Shown here: piece after piece, positions 19,158-29,195 of the stretch | Position numbering within the stretch: position 1 is the stretch's first letter | Layout of the letters: each line of letters opens with the position of its first letter | Assembly (NCBI RefSeq): GCF_947495565.1 | Contig: NZ_CANLZM010000011.1 | Coordinates: 1 to 64,000, forward strand | Length of the DNA: 64,000 bases | Direction: 5' to 3' | Origin: an uncultured Pontibacter sp. | GTDB taxonomy: Bacteria > Bacteroidota > Bacteroidia > Cytophagales > Hymenobacteraceae | Translations under genes and position numbers: made by a program | The notes under the pieces: model-generated | The model's database searches: none | Seen by the model: only the letters and a program-made list of their open reading frames with translations | What the model was told of the DNA's origin: nothing

Positions 19158-19312
19158 GCCGCAAGTTTTCAACTTGTGGCTTACCATGAGACCAGTTTTC
19201 AACTGGCGAAAGCATAGATGCTAATGCAAAGGCAGTTGAAACTGACCTTATCACTAACCACGCTTGCCACTACCTTTAGTATGGCTTTTCAAGCCAGTCG
19301 GGTTGCAAACCC
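19158..19312. repeat. cluster of short palindromes, REP-like
   Basis: Five palindromes with a similar centre in 155 bp: 19158-19180 (arms GCCGCAAGT/ACTTGTGGC around TTTTCA), 19192-19206, 19233-19244, 19282-19296 and 19300-19312. Each is a 3-9 bp arm around TTTTCAA, TTGAAA or TTGCAAA. The first shares AGTTGAAAACTTGCGG (16 nt, inverted) with 33257-33272. The spacer (19069-19415) holds no gene I can support. Confidence 0.6.
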
Positions 19313-19415
19313 AACCTTGTAACAAGAGACAAGCCTAAAGACTTGCGCCAGTAGAAAGGTACCAGATCAAGCTTAGAAAAGCAGCTTCATTATCCAGCTA
19401 TCAAAAATATCCCCT

Positions 19416-20681
19416 TTACCCAATCGCTATTCCTTTCGCCTCAGATGCCGCCACCGATAGTTTATTGGTGCGCTGCCCCTCCATGTGCTGCACCACAAAG
19501 TATAAACCTATTGCCGTAACGATGGATAGCCCGCCCACAAACCACCAGAGCGCGGCAAAGCCGAAAGTGGCTGCCAGCGTGGTGCCCAGGTATGGCGCCA
19601 CCACATGCGCTGCGGCGTAGGAGATAGTATATAGCCCCATATAGGCCCCACGGTTGGCAGAGCCGGAGCGCTCTACGGTGATGGTAGCCATAAATGGCAT
19701 TGCCAGAATCTCAGCAATACTTAGCAGCAGCATGGCTGCGTAGAGGATGCTGCTATGTTGGGTGAGGTTAAGCAGCACAAAGGAAAAGCCCAGCACCAGC
19801 ACACCGCCTGCAATCAGCCACGATTTTCGGTATCGCTCGCCAATTAAGTAAACTACAATCATCTCCAGCAAAAAAACGATCAGCCCGTTTAAACCCAACA
19901 AGGTGCCGATCCTAGTCTCCGGTAAGTTATAAACTTGGCGGTAGTACAGAGGCAGCGTAACAAACAGCTGAAAAAAGATGATAGCAAAGCAGCAGCAAAG
20001 TATGGCGAAAAGTATAAAGTAGCCGTCGCGGTAAGGGGAGCGGAGTTTGGCTGTAAGTTTCCCTCTCGTGTTCTGGGTTTGCTGCGGTTGCTGGCCCTGG
20101 CGGTTCCGGAAGTAGAAATAGAAAAACAGGCCAGCCAGGATGCACGTAGTACCATCAGCAATAAAAAGCCATTTATAAGAGACTGCCGCCAGCAAGCCGC
20201 CAATGGCCGGACCAATGGAAAAGCCCAGGTTGATAGCCATGCGGTTGAGCGAGAAGGCGCGCGTTACGTTCTCGGGGCGGGCATAGGATGCTATAGAAGA
20301 GGCATTGGCTGGCCGCAGCGTATCGTTTACGAGGCTAAGTATAAACACGCCAAAGGCCAGCGAAGCAAACTCCTGTAAGCTCAGCAGCATAAAGTATAAA
20401 CTCCCGCCAAGCGTAAGGCTGAGCAACTGCACCTTAAAATGCCCGACTTTATCGGTTAGCCAGCCGCCCAAAAAAGAGCCGCACACTGAGCCTAGCCCAT
20501 ACATACTCAGAATCAAACCAACCTCCTTTAAAGTATAGCCAAGCACCTCGGTCAGGTACACGCTCAGGAAAGGTGTAACCATGGCGCCGCTGCGGTTTAT
20601 CAGCATCACCACCGACATCATCCAGGCTGGGCGGGAGAGACCCCCAAAGGCGTTACGGTAAAGGAGAACGATTTTTTTCAT
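19416..20681 (-). CDS. MFS transporter (multidrug-type)
   Basis: 421 residues from MKKIVLLYRNAFGGLSRPAW; an in-frame ATG at 20711 would add ten. Twelve hydrophobic helices are recognisable. Between helices 2 and 3 is GGWLTDKVGHFKV, a variant of the MFS signature GxxxDrxGrr. A basic cytoplasmic loop in the middle (FRNRQGQQPQQTQ) separates the two halves. It most resembles DHA1-type drug or metabolite exporters of Bacteroidota; the substrate is not readable. A CAAAAGTA (-7 on minus) at 20709-20716 may be its promoter. The gene contains several AAGTATA copies. Confidence 0.88.
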   Translation of the reverse strand: MKKIVLLYRNAFGGLSRPAWMMSVVMLINRSGAMVTPFLSVYLTEVLGYTLKEVGLILSMYGLGSVCGSFLGGWLTDKVGHFKVQLLSLTLGGSLYFMLLSLQEFASLAFGVFILSLVNDTLRPANASSIASYARPENVTRAFSLNRMAINLGFSIGPAIGGLLAAVSYKWLFIADGTTCILAGLFFYFYFRNRQGQQPQQTQNTRGKLTAKLRSPYRDGYFILFAILCCCFAIIFFQLFVTLPLYYRQVYNLPETRIGTLLGLNGLIVFLLEMIVVYLIGERYRKSWLIAGGVLVLGFSFVLLNLTQHSSILYAAMLLLSIAEILAMPFMATITVERSGSANRGAYMGLYTISYAAAHVVAPYLGTTLAATFGFAALWWFVGGLSIVTAIGLYFVVQHMEGQRTNKLSVAASEAKGIAIG

Positions 20682-20753
20682 AGGTGAGGCTACACAGTGG
20701 TGTATCAGCAAAAGTATACTTTCGGACTGAAACTTTTAGCGGCATCAATTAAA

Positions 20754-20785
20754 GAGCCTCACCCAATTATACTTGAGTGAGGCTT
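20754..20785 (-). terminator. terminator downstream of the small membrane protein gene
   Basis: Inverted repeat GAGCCTCACCCAA/TTGAGTGAGGCTT around a loop with TATACTT (20768-20774). A short T-run follows on the minus strand. Confidence 0.6.
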
Positions 20786-20803
20786 GATTTTAAGCGAGAA
20801 CCA

Positions 20804-21097
20804 CTAAACTAAGAAAATGAGCAACAGTAAATTGAAGAGCAGGTTAAATACTACTAACAAAGCTGTAACACCTGAAAAACATCCTCCTTTGCCGCGTCCG
20901 GCTTGTAGGCTCCAAAAGAAAAACAACGCGAGTACAGCTGAAAGAGATAGCAATAAAAAGCTAGAGGGTGAATAGTAACTTCCTGCATACCACGCTTCAG
21001 CGAAGGCAACCCCAAAATTCATAAAGTTGCATATTGCCAAAGTAAGTCCTGACCAGAAGTAAAAGCTTAAACTACGGTTAAGGAAGAATTCTTTCAT
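20804..21097 (-). CDS. small membrane protein of unknown function
   Basis: 97 residues with three hydrophobic segments (about 10-32, 43-64 and 75-96), and GRGKGGCFSG between the second and third. It ends in the membrane (LLLLIFLV). It begins 12 bp after the pth stop on the same strand, so it is probably the last gene of the rplY-pth transcript. No family recognised. Confidence 0.6.
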   Translation of the reverse strand: MKEFFLNRSLSFYFWSGLTLAICNFMNFGVAFAEAWYAGSYYSPSSFLLLSLSAVLALFFFWSLQAGRGKGGCFSGVTALLVVFNLLFNLLLLIFLV

Positions 21098-21109
21098 CTA
21101 ATATACCTT

Positions 21110-21673
21110 CTACTTGGTATTAAACTGGTTCATGGTGCGCTCCAGTCCAATCGTGCCGAAGGAGATAACAGCATCTGCGGCTTTCTCGATAAGCGTTTGG
21201 AGCTCGGGTTGCTCGTCTTCGCTGAACTTGCTGAGCACGAAATCCACTTGCTTGCCTTTGTTAAAGCTATCGCCAACCCCGAAGCGCAGGCGTGGGTAAT
21301 TGTTATGCCCCAGCGTTTGCTCGATGTGTTTCAAGCCGTTGTGCCCGCCGGCGCTGCCTTTTGCCCGAATGCGCAGCTTGCCGAAAGGTATGGCAATATC
21401 ATCAGTAATCACCAGCATCTGGTCCGCGGTAAGTTTCAGGCTGTTCAGCCAGTGCCCCACGGCTTTGCCGCTCAGGTTCATGTAAGTGGTAGGCTTTACC
21501 AGCACAAAGGTGCGGCCCTTCGATTTTATCTCCGTTACAAAGGAGTGGCGCCCGGTGTCAAAATTGCCATCATACTTTTTGGCCAGGTAATCCAGTACCA
21601 TAAAGCCAATGTTGTGGCGCGTGTCAGCATATTCAGGGCCGATGTTACCTAGGCCCACTATCAGGTATTTCAT
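21110..21673 (-). CDS. pth: peptidyl-tRNA hydrolase
   Basis: It releases tRNA from peptidyl-tRNAs that drop off the ribosome. The conserved N-terminus MKYLIVGLGNIGPEYADTRH is at the ATG at 21673, giving 187 residues, the family length. The frame stays open 42 codons upstream, but that part is low-complexity spacer. The catalytic His20 is in TRHNIGF, with Asn10 in GLGN and the DDIAIPFGK segment near 93. GGHNGLKHI is present too. The order prs-rplY-pth is conserved in Bacteroidota. The ATG overlaps an AAGTATG. Confidence 0.95.
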   Translation of the reverse strand: MKYLIVGLGNIGPEYADTRHNIGFMVLDYLAKKYDGNFDTGRHSFVTEIKSKGRTFVLVKPTTYMNLSGKAVGHWLNSLKLTADQMLVITDDIAIPFGKLRIRAKGSAGGHNGLKHIEQTLGHNNYPRLRFGVGDSFNKGKQVDFVLSKFSEDEQPELQTLIEKAADAVISFGTIGLERTMNQFNTK

Positions 21674-21733
21674 ACTTGTATCTTGGGTAGCGGCAGCCCC
21701 GGCAGGAGCGAGGCCTAGCCACTTTTTTATCGT

Positions 21734-21893
21734 GTTGATTGTTGAGTTGCTCAAGGGTTTAATTGCTGTTTGTTTATTGCTAATTGTTGAGGAGTACAAA
21801 GAATAAGCGCTGCATAGAAAGTAACTGCTTTAAGATCAATTACATGTTTTTTACAACAATCAATAATCAGCAACTAACAATTAAACTGCTAAA
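21734..21893. repeat. low-complexity octamer-type spacer between rplY and pth
   Basis: Degenerate ATTGTTGA-like units (21734-21792) face inverted CAACAATC/CAACTAAC-like units (21855-21890). One of several such spacers in the window. Confidence 0.5.
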
Positions 21894-21900
21894 AGAAAAA

Positions 21901-21925
21901 GTCCTGCCCCGCTCGGAAGCAGGAC
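21901..21925 (-). terminator. terminator of rplY
   Basis: Stem GTCCTGC/GCAGGAC (21901-21907 with 21919-21925), followed on the minus strand by TTTTTCTTTT. Confidence 0.75.
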
Positions 21926-21963
21926 AGGACTTTAGAGAATATTCTGAGCTGTGGCTCAAAAAA

Positions 21964-22551
21964 TTACTTTTTACCACCACGAGCTTCTTCAGCCTGTGCG
22001 CTCTTAAGGGCACGCGGAATAGTTACTGTAGCGATTGGAGCGCTTGGGTTTGTCAGGATTTCGTAGTTCTCCGGCTGGATTTTAGAAACCTTGATAGACT
22101 TACCAAGTTCCAGTTCAGAGATGTTTACCTCTACAAAGTCTGGCAGGTTAGCAGGAAGCGCTTTGATCTTGATAGCACGCAGCTTCGTTACCAGCTTACC
22201 ACCGGCCAACACACCCGGAGAAACACCAACAAACTTAACTGGAACATCAATCTTAACTTGCTTGTCGTCCTGCAGCTCCAGGAAGTCAACGTGCAGCAGC
22301 ATTTCGTTTACCGGGTGGAACTGAGAAGCCTGAAGGACAGCTCTGTAGTGCGTGCCTTCAATGTTCAGGTCTACCTCGTGTACTTCTGGCGTGTAAATCA
22401 GGTCACGGAAAAGGATAGCTGGAGCATAGAAATGAACCTGCTCGCTACCGCCGTAAAGTACGCCTGGTACAAAAGACTCATTACGCAGTTCTTTCGACTG
22501 CTGCTTGCCGAGATTTGCTCTTTTAAACCCTATAATCTCTAACGTTTTCAT
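21964..22551 (-). CDS. rplY: 50S ribosomal protein L25/Ctc
   Basis: L25 binds 5S rRNA. This 195-residue CTC-type form has the L25 domain (about 1-90, with SKELRNESFVPGVLYGG at 19-35) and a C-terminal TL5/CTC beta-domain. It ends in an Ala/Glu/Lys-rich tail (EEARGGKK). A -7 box (22580-22587, minus strand, TACTTTTG) lies 29 nt upstream. It sits in the conserved prs-rplY-pth order. Confidence 0.96.
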   Translation of the reverse strand: MKTLEIIGFKRANLGKQQSKELRNESFVPGVLYGGSEQVHFYAPAILFRDLIYTPEVHEVDLNIEGTHYRAVLQASQFHPVNEMLLHVDFLELQDDKQVKIDVPVKFVGVSPGVLAGGKLVTKLRAIKIKALPANLPDFVEVNISELELGKSIKVSKIQPENYEILTNPSAPIATVTIPRALKSAQAEEARGGKK

Positions 22552-22597
22552 AAAGATGTTTTGTTAAAATATATTGCTACAAAAGTATAGCCTTAGT

Positions 22598-22677
22598 TAA
22601 ATTGTTAATTGCTAACTAGATAATTGCCGCTCGTTTAGTGTAAAAACAATTGACAATCATTAACCAACAATTAAATA
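22598..22677. repeat. low-complexity inverted spacer between prs and rplY
   Basis: Units such as AATTGTTAATTGCTAAC (from 22600) face CAATTGACAATCATTAACC (from 22648). It is the same kind of degenerate inverted spacer as those near 21.8, 37.5, 40.8 and 62.3 kb. Confidence 0.5.
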
Positions 22678-23600
22678 AATAGCGAGCTGATCGACTCGTG
22701 CGTTACCACGTTATTGATCGCTCTCGCAAAAAGGTCTGCAAACGACAGTACCTTAATTTTAGAGCTTTGCTGCTTCAGCGGAATCGTATCGGACACCACC
22801 AGCTCCTCCAGCACCGATTTCTCGATGCGCTCATAGGCAGGGCCTGAAAGCACAGGGTGCGTGGCAATGGCTCTAACAGATTTCGCTCCTTTATCTTTAA
22901 GCAACTCAGCCGCTTTGGTGATAGTGCCTGCTGTATCCACCATGTCGTCTACCAGCACCACGTCCATTCCTTCCACATCGCCGATCACCTGCATCGAGGC
23001 AATCTCGTTAGCGCGTTTGCGGTGTTTGTCGCAAACAACCATTTCAGCGCCAAAGTTCTTAGCAAAGGATCTTGTTCTTACCACACCCCCTACGTCAGGC
23101 GATGCGAAGATAAGGTCTTCGCCTAAGTTTAGGCTGCGCAGGTAAGGCACAAATATGGCAGAACCATCTAAATGATCCACTGGGATATCGAAGAAGCCCT
23201 GAATCTGGCCTGCATGCAGGTCGCAGGTCATCAGGCGGTCTGCACCTACCGACTGTATGGCATTGGCTAGCACTTTGGAGCCTATCGCCACACGCGGCTT
23301 GTCTTTTCGGTCCTGGCGGGCATAGCCATAGTATGGCATCACCACAATCACTTTATGGGCCGAGGCACGTTTGGCGGCATCTACCAGCAGCATCAGTTCC
23401 ATCAGGTTATCAGCGGGCGGAAAAGTAGATGATACGATAAACACCTCTGCCCCACGAACTGACTCATTGTAATGTACACCGATCTCTCCATCGCTGAAAC
23501 GGGAGATGGTAAGATCGCCGAGAGTAGTGCCGTAGGCGGCAGCTATTTTCTCAGCCAGGTAACGGGATTCTGAACCAGAGAAGATTTTAACTTGTGGCAT
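22671..23600 (-). CDS. prs: ribose-phosphate pyrophosphokinase
   Basis: It makes PRPP from ribose-5-phosphate and ATP for nucleotide, His and Trp synthesis. 309 residues, normal length. It shows SRFSDGEIGVHYNESVRG near 39, the flexible-loop region KRASAHKVIVVMPYYGYARQDRK, DLHAGQIQGFFDIPVDHL, and the PRPP-binding loop VLVDDMVDTAGT. A -7 box on the minus strand (23652-23659, TAGCTTTG) is upstream. The stop is embedded in the A/T-rich spacer before rplY. Confidence 0.97.
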   Translation of the reverse strand: MPQVKIFSGSESRYLAEKIAAAYGTTLGDLTISRFSDGEIGVHYNESVRGAEVFIVSSTFPPADNLMELMLLVDAAKRASAHKVIVVMPYYGYARQDRKDKPRVAIGSKVLANAIQSVGADRLMTCDLHAGQIQGFFDIPVDHLDGSAIFVPYLRSLNLGEDLIFASPDVGGVVRTRSFAKNFGAEMVVCDKHRKRANEIASMQVIGDVEGMDVVLVDDMVDTAGTITKAAELLKDKGAKSVRAIATHPVLSGPAYERIEKSVLEELVVSDTIPLKQQSSKIKVLSFADLFARAINNVVTHESISSLFI

Positions 23601-23730
23601 AACGGGGCTAAAACTAAATAACGGTTGTTTGGGTTTAGGTAATTATGCTCGCAAAGCTACCAAAAATACTGATGGTAGGCATTAAATATTTCTGATTTTT
23701 AACTAGTTACCTTTTTAGTATAAACAAAAA

Positions 23731-23760
23731 AAGAACAACACTTAGCTAAGTGTTGTTCTT
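23731..23760 (-). terminator. terminator of tRNA-Gln
   Basis: A perfect 30-nt palindrome (arms of 15) followed on the minus strand by seven T. It lies 5 bp downstream of the tRNA 3' end. Confidence 0.85.
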
Positions 23761-23765
23761 TTAAG

Positions 23766-23838
23766 TTGTCCGACCAGGGCTCGAACCTGGACTCTTCTGA
23801 ACCAAAATCAGACGTGTTGCCAGTTACACCATCGGACA
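23766..23838 (-). tRNA. tRNA-Gln (anticodon UUG)
   Basis: A 73-nt cloverleaf on the minus strand. The acceptor stem TGTCCGA pairs with TCGGACA and the discriminator is A. The anticodon stem TCTGA/TCAGA holds the loop TTTTGGT with anticodon TTG. The T arm reads CCAGG-TTCGAGC-CCTGG. CCA is not encoded. It has its own promoter and terminator. Confidence 0.97.
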
Positions 23839-23888
23839 ATCTCCCTACTTGACTCTTAGAACTTTCGTCCTGTTGTCGTTTGGTGATG

Positions 23889-23919
23889 CAAAGATAGAGA
23901 GACGATTTTAAACTGCAAA
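23889..23919 (-). promoter_or_regulatory. promoter of tRNA-Gln
   Basis: On the minus strand, TTTG (23916-23919), 19 nt, then TATCTTTG (23889-23896): an exact consensus match, 50 bp upstream of the tRNA. Confidence 0.8.
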
Positions 23920-23946
23920 CATTTGCTTCAAAATTTTTCTAAAATT

Positions 23947-26163
23947 TTAGTCTAAAATCTGCTCTAGCGCCGTGTCATAGTGTTTTTTCGCTACCGTAAT
24001 ACCACCAAAAAGATCTCCGTCTATGTGGCAGTCGTGGGCAGTTACTTTTCCTAATTTAGTGAAATTCACGCTTTTATTTTGCAGTGCCTGCTCAAATGCC
24101 GCCTCTTGCTCCGCCGAAACCGACACAACTACGCGGCTCTGGCTCTCCCCAAATAAAAATGCGTCTTTTCTGAAATTTTTATCTGTTTCGATGTCAAAGC
24201 CCAGTTCTTTCGGCATGGCAGACTCCAGCAGCGTAATGTATAAACCACCGTCAGCCACGTCGTGCGCCGAGTTGATAAGCTTCTGCTCGATTACCTCTTT
24301 CACGGCAGCATGCAGCTTCAGTTCCTCGTCCATGTTAAAGTATGGCGCAGGCGTCAGCTTAATTTTGTGGAAAGAGTAAACATACTCTGAAGAAGCGATG
24401 TCGTTCTGCGCATCACCCATCATGTATATCGTATCACCGGCGTTCTGGAAAGCCAGTGTCATTTTATTGTCTTTGTTCTCCAGGATGCCCAGCATACCGA
24501 TGGTTGGGGTCGGGAATACAGGGCCCTCGTCTGAAGACTGGTTGTAGAAGCTCACGTTACCGCCTGTTACCGGCGTTCCGAAGGCCTCGCAGGCTTTACC
24601 CATACCTTTAATAGCGCCTACAAAGTGCCAGTATACTTCCGGTACATACGGGTTACCGAAGTTAAGGCAGTTTGTGACAGCCACTGGCTCAGCGCCGGAA
24701 CATACTATATTACGTGCAGCCTCGGCCACGGCTATTGCCGTTCCTACTTCCGGGTCGGAGTATACGTAGCGGCTGTTGCAGTCCACGGTTACGGCAATAG
24801 ACTTGTCGGTGCCTTTTACTTTAACTAAAGCCGCATCAGATGGTGCATTCGTGGTCATAGTAGCGGTGCCTACCATAGAGTCGTACTGGCGGTATACCCA
24901 ACGCTTAGAGGCGATGTTAGGGTGCGTGGCCAGGAACTCGGCTACAGCCTGGTAATCCTGCGGCTCTTCTACCTGATCGATGCTGAATTTCTTAGACTCT
25001 GCAAAGTAAGCAGGCTCTTTATACTCTCTGTGGTACACCGGGGCGCCGCCACCGAGTACAAGGTCGTCGGCTGGTACTTCTGCCACCAGTTCATCGTTCT
25101 GGTAGTAGCGTAGCATGCCTCCTTCTGTTACCACGCCAATCTGCTCGCAGTAAAGGTCCCACTTGTCGCAAATATCCTTAATTGTTTGCTCGTAGCCTTT
25201 CTTCATCACGATCAGCATGCGCTCCTGGCTCTCTGACAGCAGAATCTCGAACGGCACCATGTTTCTCTGGCGGGTAGGTACTTTATCCAGCCAAATATCC
25301 ATGCCGTGCTCGCCTTTGGCACTCATTTCAGAGGTAGAACATGTGATGCCCGCAGCGCCCATGTCCTGCATACCAATTACGTGGCCCGACTGAATGATCT
25401 CCAGCGTTGCTTCCAGCAGAAGTTTCTCCTGAAACGGATCGCCTACCTGCACCGACGGAAGGTCTTTAGCAGAGTCTTCGGTAATATCCTTAGATGCAAA
25501 GGCAGCACCGTGAATACCATCCTTGCCTGTGGCAGAGCCAACTATAAACACCGGATTGCCTACACCATAAGATGTGGCAGAAGCAGTTTCGCCTACTTTT
25601 ACAATACCAGCCGAGAAGGCGTTAACCAGCGGGTTGATGTTGTAGCACTCGTCAAAAAACAGCTCGCCACCGACGGTAGGTATGCCAAAAGCATTGCCGT
25701 AATCGCCGATGCCTTTTACCACACCACGCAGCAGGCGCTGTGTTTTCTCAGATTTAGGGTTGCCAAAACGGAGCGAGTTAAGCTGCGCGATAGGGCGGGC
25801 ACCCATCGTGAAAATATCTCTGTTGATACCACCCACGCCGGTAGCTGCGCCTTGATAAGGCTCAATGGCAGAAGGGTGGTTATGGGATTCTATTTTAAAG
25901 CTGCAGGCATAGCCGTCGCCAATGTCTACCAAACCGGCGTTCTCTTCGCCAGCTTTGGCCAGCATGCGCGGCGAGTCTTTTGGCAGCGTTTTAAGCCAGA
26001 CGATGGAGTTCTTATAAGAGCAGTGCTCAGACCACATCACAGAGAAGATGCTCAGTTCTGTGAAGTTTGGCGTGCGCCCCAAGATCTGTTTGATGCGTTC
26101 AAATTCCTCTTCCAGAAGACCAAGCTTCTGGGCGGTTTCTACGGTAGTGAGTTGTTGTTCCAC
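23947..26163 (-). CDS. purL: phosphoribosylformylglycinamidine synthase, PurL subunit
   Basis: It converts FGAR to FGAM in purine synthesis. The 738-residue length is that of the small PurL, which works with separate PurS and PurQ subunits; no glutaminase domain is fused and neither partner is in the window. Recognisable parts are [11 protein letters not shown] (44-54), [20 protein letters not shown] (91-110), [20 protein letters not shown] and the C-terminal HDVADGGL. Promoter at 26192-26223. Confidence 0.97.
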   Translation of the reverse strand: MEQQLTTVETAQKLGLLEEEFERIKQILGRTPNFTELSIFSVMWSEHCSYKNSIVWLKTLPKDSPRMLAKAGEENAGLVDIGDGYACSFKIESHNHPSAIEPYQGAATGVGGINRDIFTMGARPIAQLNSLRFGNPKSEKTQRLLRGVVKGIGDYGNAFGIPTVGGELFFDECYNINPLVNAFSAGIVKVGETASATSYGVGNPVFIVGSATGKDGIHGAAFASKDITEDSAKDLPSVQVGDPFQEKLLLEATLEIIQSGHVIGMQDMGAAGITCSTSEMSAKGEHGMDIWLDKVPTRQRNMVPFEILLSESQERMLIVMKKGYEQTIKDICDKWDLYCEQIGVVTEGGMLRYYQNDELVAEVPADDLVLGGGAPVYHREYKEPAYFAESKKFSIDQVEEPQDYQAVAEFLATHPNIASKRWVYRQYDSMVGTATMTTNAPSDAALVKVKGTDKSIAVTVDCNSRYVYSDPEVGTAIAVAEAARNIVCSGAEPVAVTNCLNFGNPYVPEVYWHFVGAIKGMGKACEAFGTPVTGGNVSFYNQSSDEGPVFPTPTIGMLGILENKDNKMTLAFQNAGDTIYMMGDAQNDIASSEYVYSFHKIKLTPAPYFNMDEELKLHAAVKEVIEQKLINSAHDVADGGLYITLLESAMPKELGFDIETDKNFRKDAFLFGESQSRVVVSVSAEQEAAFEQALQNKSVNFTKLGKVTAHDCHIDGDLFGGITVAKKHYDTALEQILD

Positions 26164-26191
26164 TGGTTGTATGGCTTATGTAACGGATAAA

Positions 26192-26223
26192 CAAAAGTAG
26201 GAACTTAAAGTTAAAGAGTACAA
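26192..26223 (-). promoter_or_regulatory. promoter of purL
   Basis: On the minus strand, TTG (26221-26223), 21 nt, then TACTTTTG (26192-26199). The leader is about 25 nt. Confidence 0.65.
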
Positions 26224-26417
26224 GTATATGCAAAGGCTTTTTACCTGCCCCGGAAATCCGAGGCTATCAGAGCCATCTAGTTTTGGTATTAAAAAGCCTA
26301 CTGGTTGCACCCTACTATGGTAATTAAAATATATACATTTTTCTGCAGATAAACTGTCACCCCTGCCGGATTTATGCGTAAAGAACTCCGCAACAGCTTA
26401 TACTACATATTACTACT

Positions 26418-26654
26418 ATGCCCCAGCTTATGACCACCATTAACCCAGACATGATCATCACGACCTGCGGACGAGAGTTAGACTTGAGTAACACAGAGTT
26501 AGTGATCGAGCGTGCTAACAGCCTGTTCAGCTATAACATTCATAAGCTGAAGACGGGAGAGTACATCATTGCCGAAAAGTTTTACGCCAACCCCTTTAAC
26601 AATCGTTACATTTTGCTTAACGATGAGCAAATAGAGCTGCTGAAGAACCTTTAG
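26418..26654 (+). CDS. orphan small protein of unknown function
   Basis: 78 residues, soluble, no signal peptide. It contains a single Cys (TTCGREL), then alternating hydrophobic stretches (YNIHKLKTGEYIIAEKFY and NNRYILLNDEQIELLKNL) that suggest a small alpha/beta fold. Codon use looks normal for the window. It stands alone between purL and atpD, with a small hairpin terminator (26732-26758) downstream. No family recognised. Confidence 0.55.
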   Translation: MPQLMTTINPDMIITTCGRELDLSNTELVIERANSLFSYNIHKLKTGEYIIAEKFYANPFNNRYILLNDEQIELLKNL

Positions 26655-28564
<1,910 letters not shown>

Positions 28565-28573
28565 GTTAAACAA

Positions 28574-28648
28574 GTTCTGAGTTCTGAGCCCTGAATCTCG
28601 AGTTTTTCGGGGTAATTCAAGACTCAGAACTCGAGACTCAGAACTCAT
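28574..28648. repeat. heptamer-unit inverted spacer between atpD and atpC
   Basis: Left arm is five 7-base units: GTTCTGA, GTTCTGA, GCCCTGA, ATCTCGA, GTTTTTC (28574-28608). Right arm is GACTCAG, AACTCGA, GACTCAG, AACTCAT (28621-28648), largely complementary to the left. It would form a long hairpin in the atpD-atpC mRNA. Confidence 0.7.
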
Positions 28649-28652
28649 AGAA

Positions 28653-28898
28653 ATGTATTTAGAGATAATCACACCTGACAAGAAGGTTTATGCCGGTGAG
28701 GTAGAGGCCGCTCAGTTCCCGGGAGCTAATGGCTCTTTTGAGGTACTGGACTCACATGCTCCGCTCATCAGCACCCTTGATAAAGGAAGCATCCGTATCA
28801 CTACCAGTAAAGGGCAAGAGTTCTTTACCGTGGACGGTGGTGTGGTAGAAGTGCTCAACAATAAGATTATTGTATTGGCTGAGTCTGTAACAGCGTAA
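28653..28898 (+). CDS. atpC: ATP synthase F1 epsilon subunit, short form
   Basis: 81 residues, equal to the N-terminal beta-sandwich of the family only (MYLEIITPDKKVYAGEVE, then FTVDGGVVEVLNNKIIVLAE). The C-terminal helical hairpin that inhibits hydrolysis in longer homologues (about 130-140 residues) is absent, as is usual in Bacteroidota. It lies 88 bp after atpD across the hairpin spacer and is followed by a strong terminator. Confidence 0.95.
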   Translation: MYLEIITPDKKVYAGEVEAAQFPGANGSFEVLDSHAPLISTLDKGSIRITTSKGQEFFTVDGGVVEVLNNKIIVLAESVTA

Positions 28899-28920
28899 CA
28901 GCCCGTAACAAAGTATAAAT

Positions 28921-28963
28921 AAAGCAAGGCCTCCTGTTCTTCGTGAGCAGGAGGCCTTGCTTT
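28921..28963 (+). terminator. terminator of atpD-atpC
   Basis: A perfect 16-bp stem (28921-28936 with 28948-28963) with an 11-nt loop and TTTATTT. AAGTATA (28911-28917) lies just before it. Confidence 0.9.
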
Positions 28964-29195
28964 ATTTAGAAGCATACCCGTTTGTGTTTCTGCAGCAGTG
29001 CGCTTCCAAAGCCGCGCCCTGTACCACGAAACCTAACGTAAAACGAAGATAAAAAACTTATTTCTTACACCTCACCATTGCAGAAACATGTTGTCAGCAA
29101 CCTGTAGTCGGTCAAAACATTGTCGTCATGGTGTCGCGGAATAGAGTTGATTGTCGCGCCACCGTTATAACCTGCCAATGGATGCTTTACCTTCT

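Noticed and set aside
19158-19312. Palindrome cluster considered as a CRISPR array
   Set aside because: Units differ in sequence and spacing; no constant repeat or cas gene.
21784-22542. A 252-codon plus-strand frame over rplY
   Set aside because: It overlaps L25 antisense and starts in spacer sequence.
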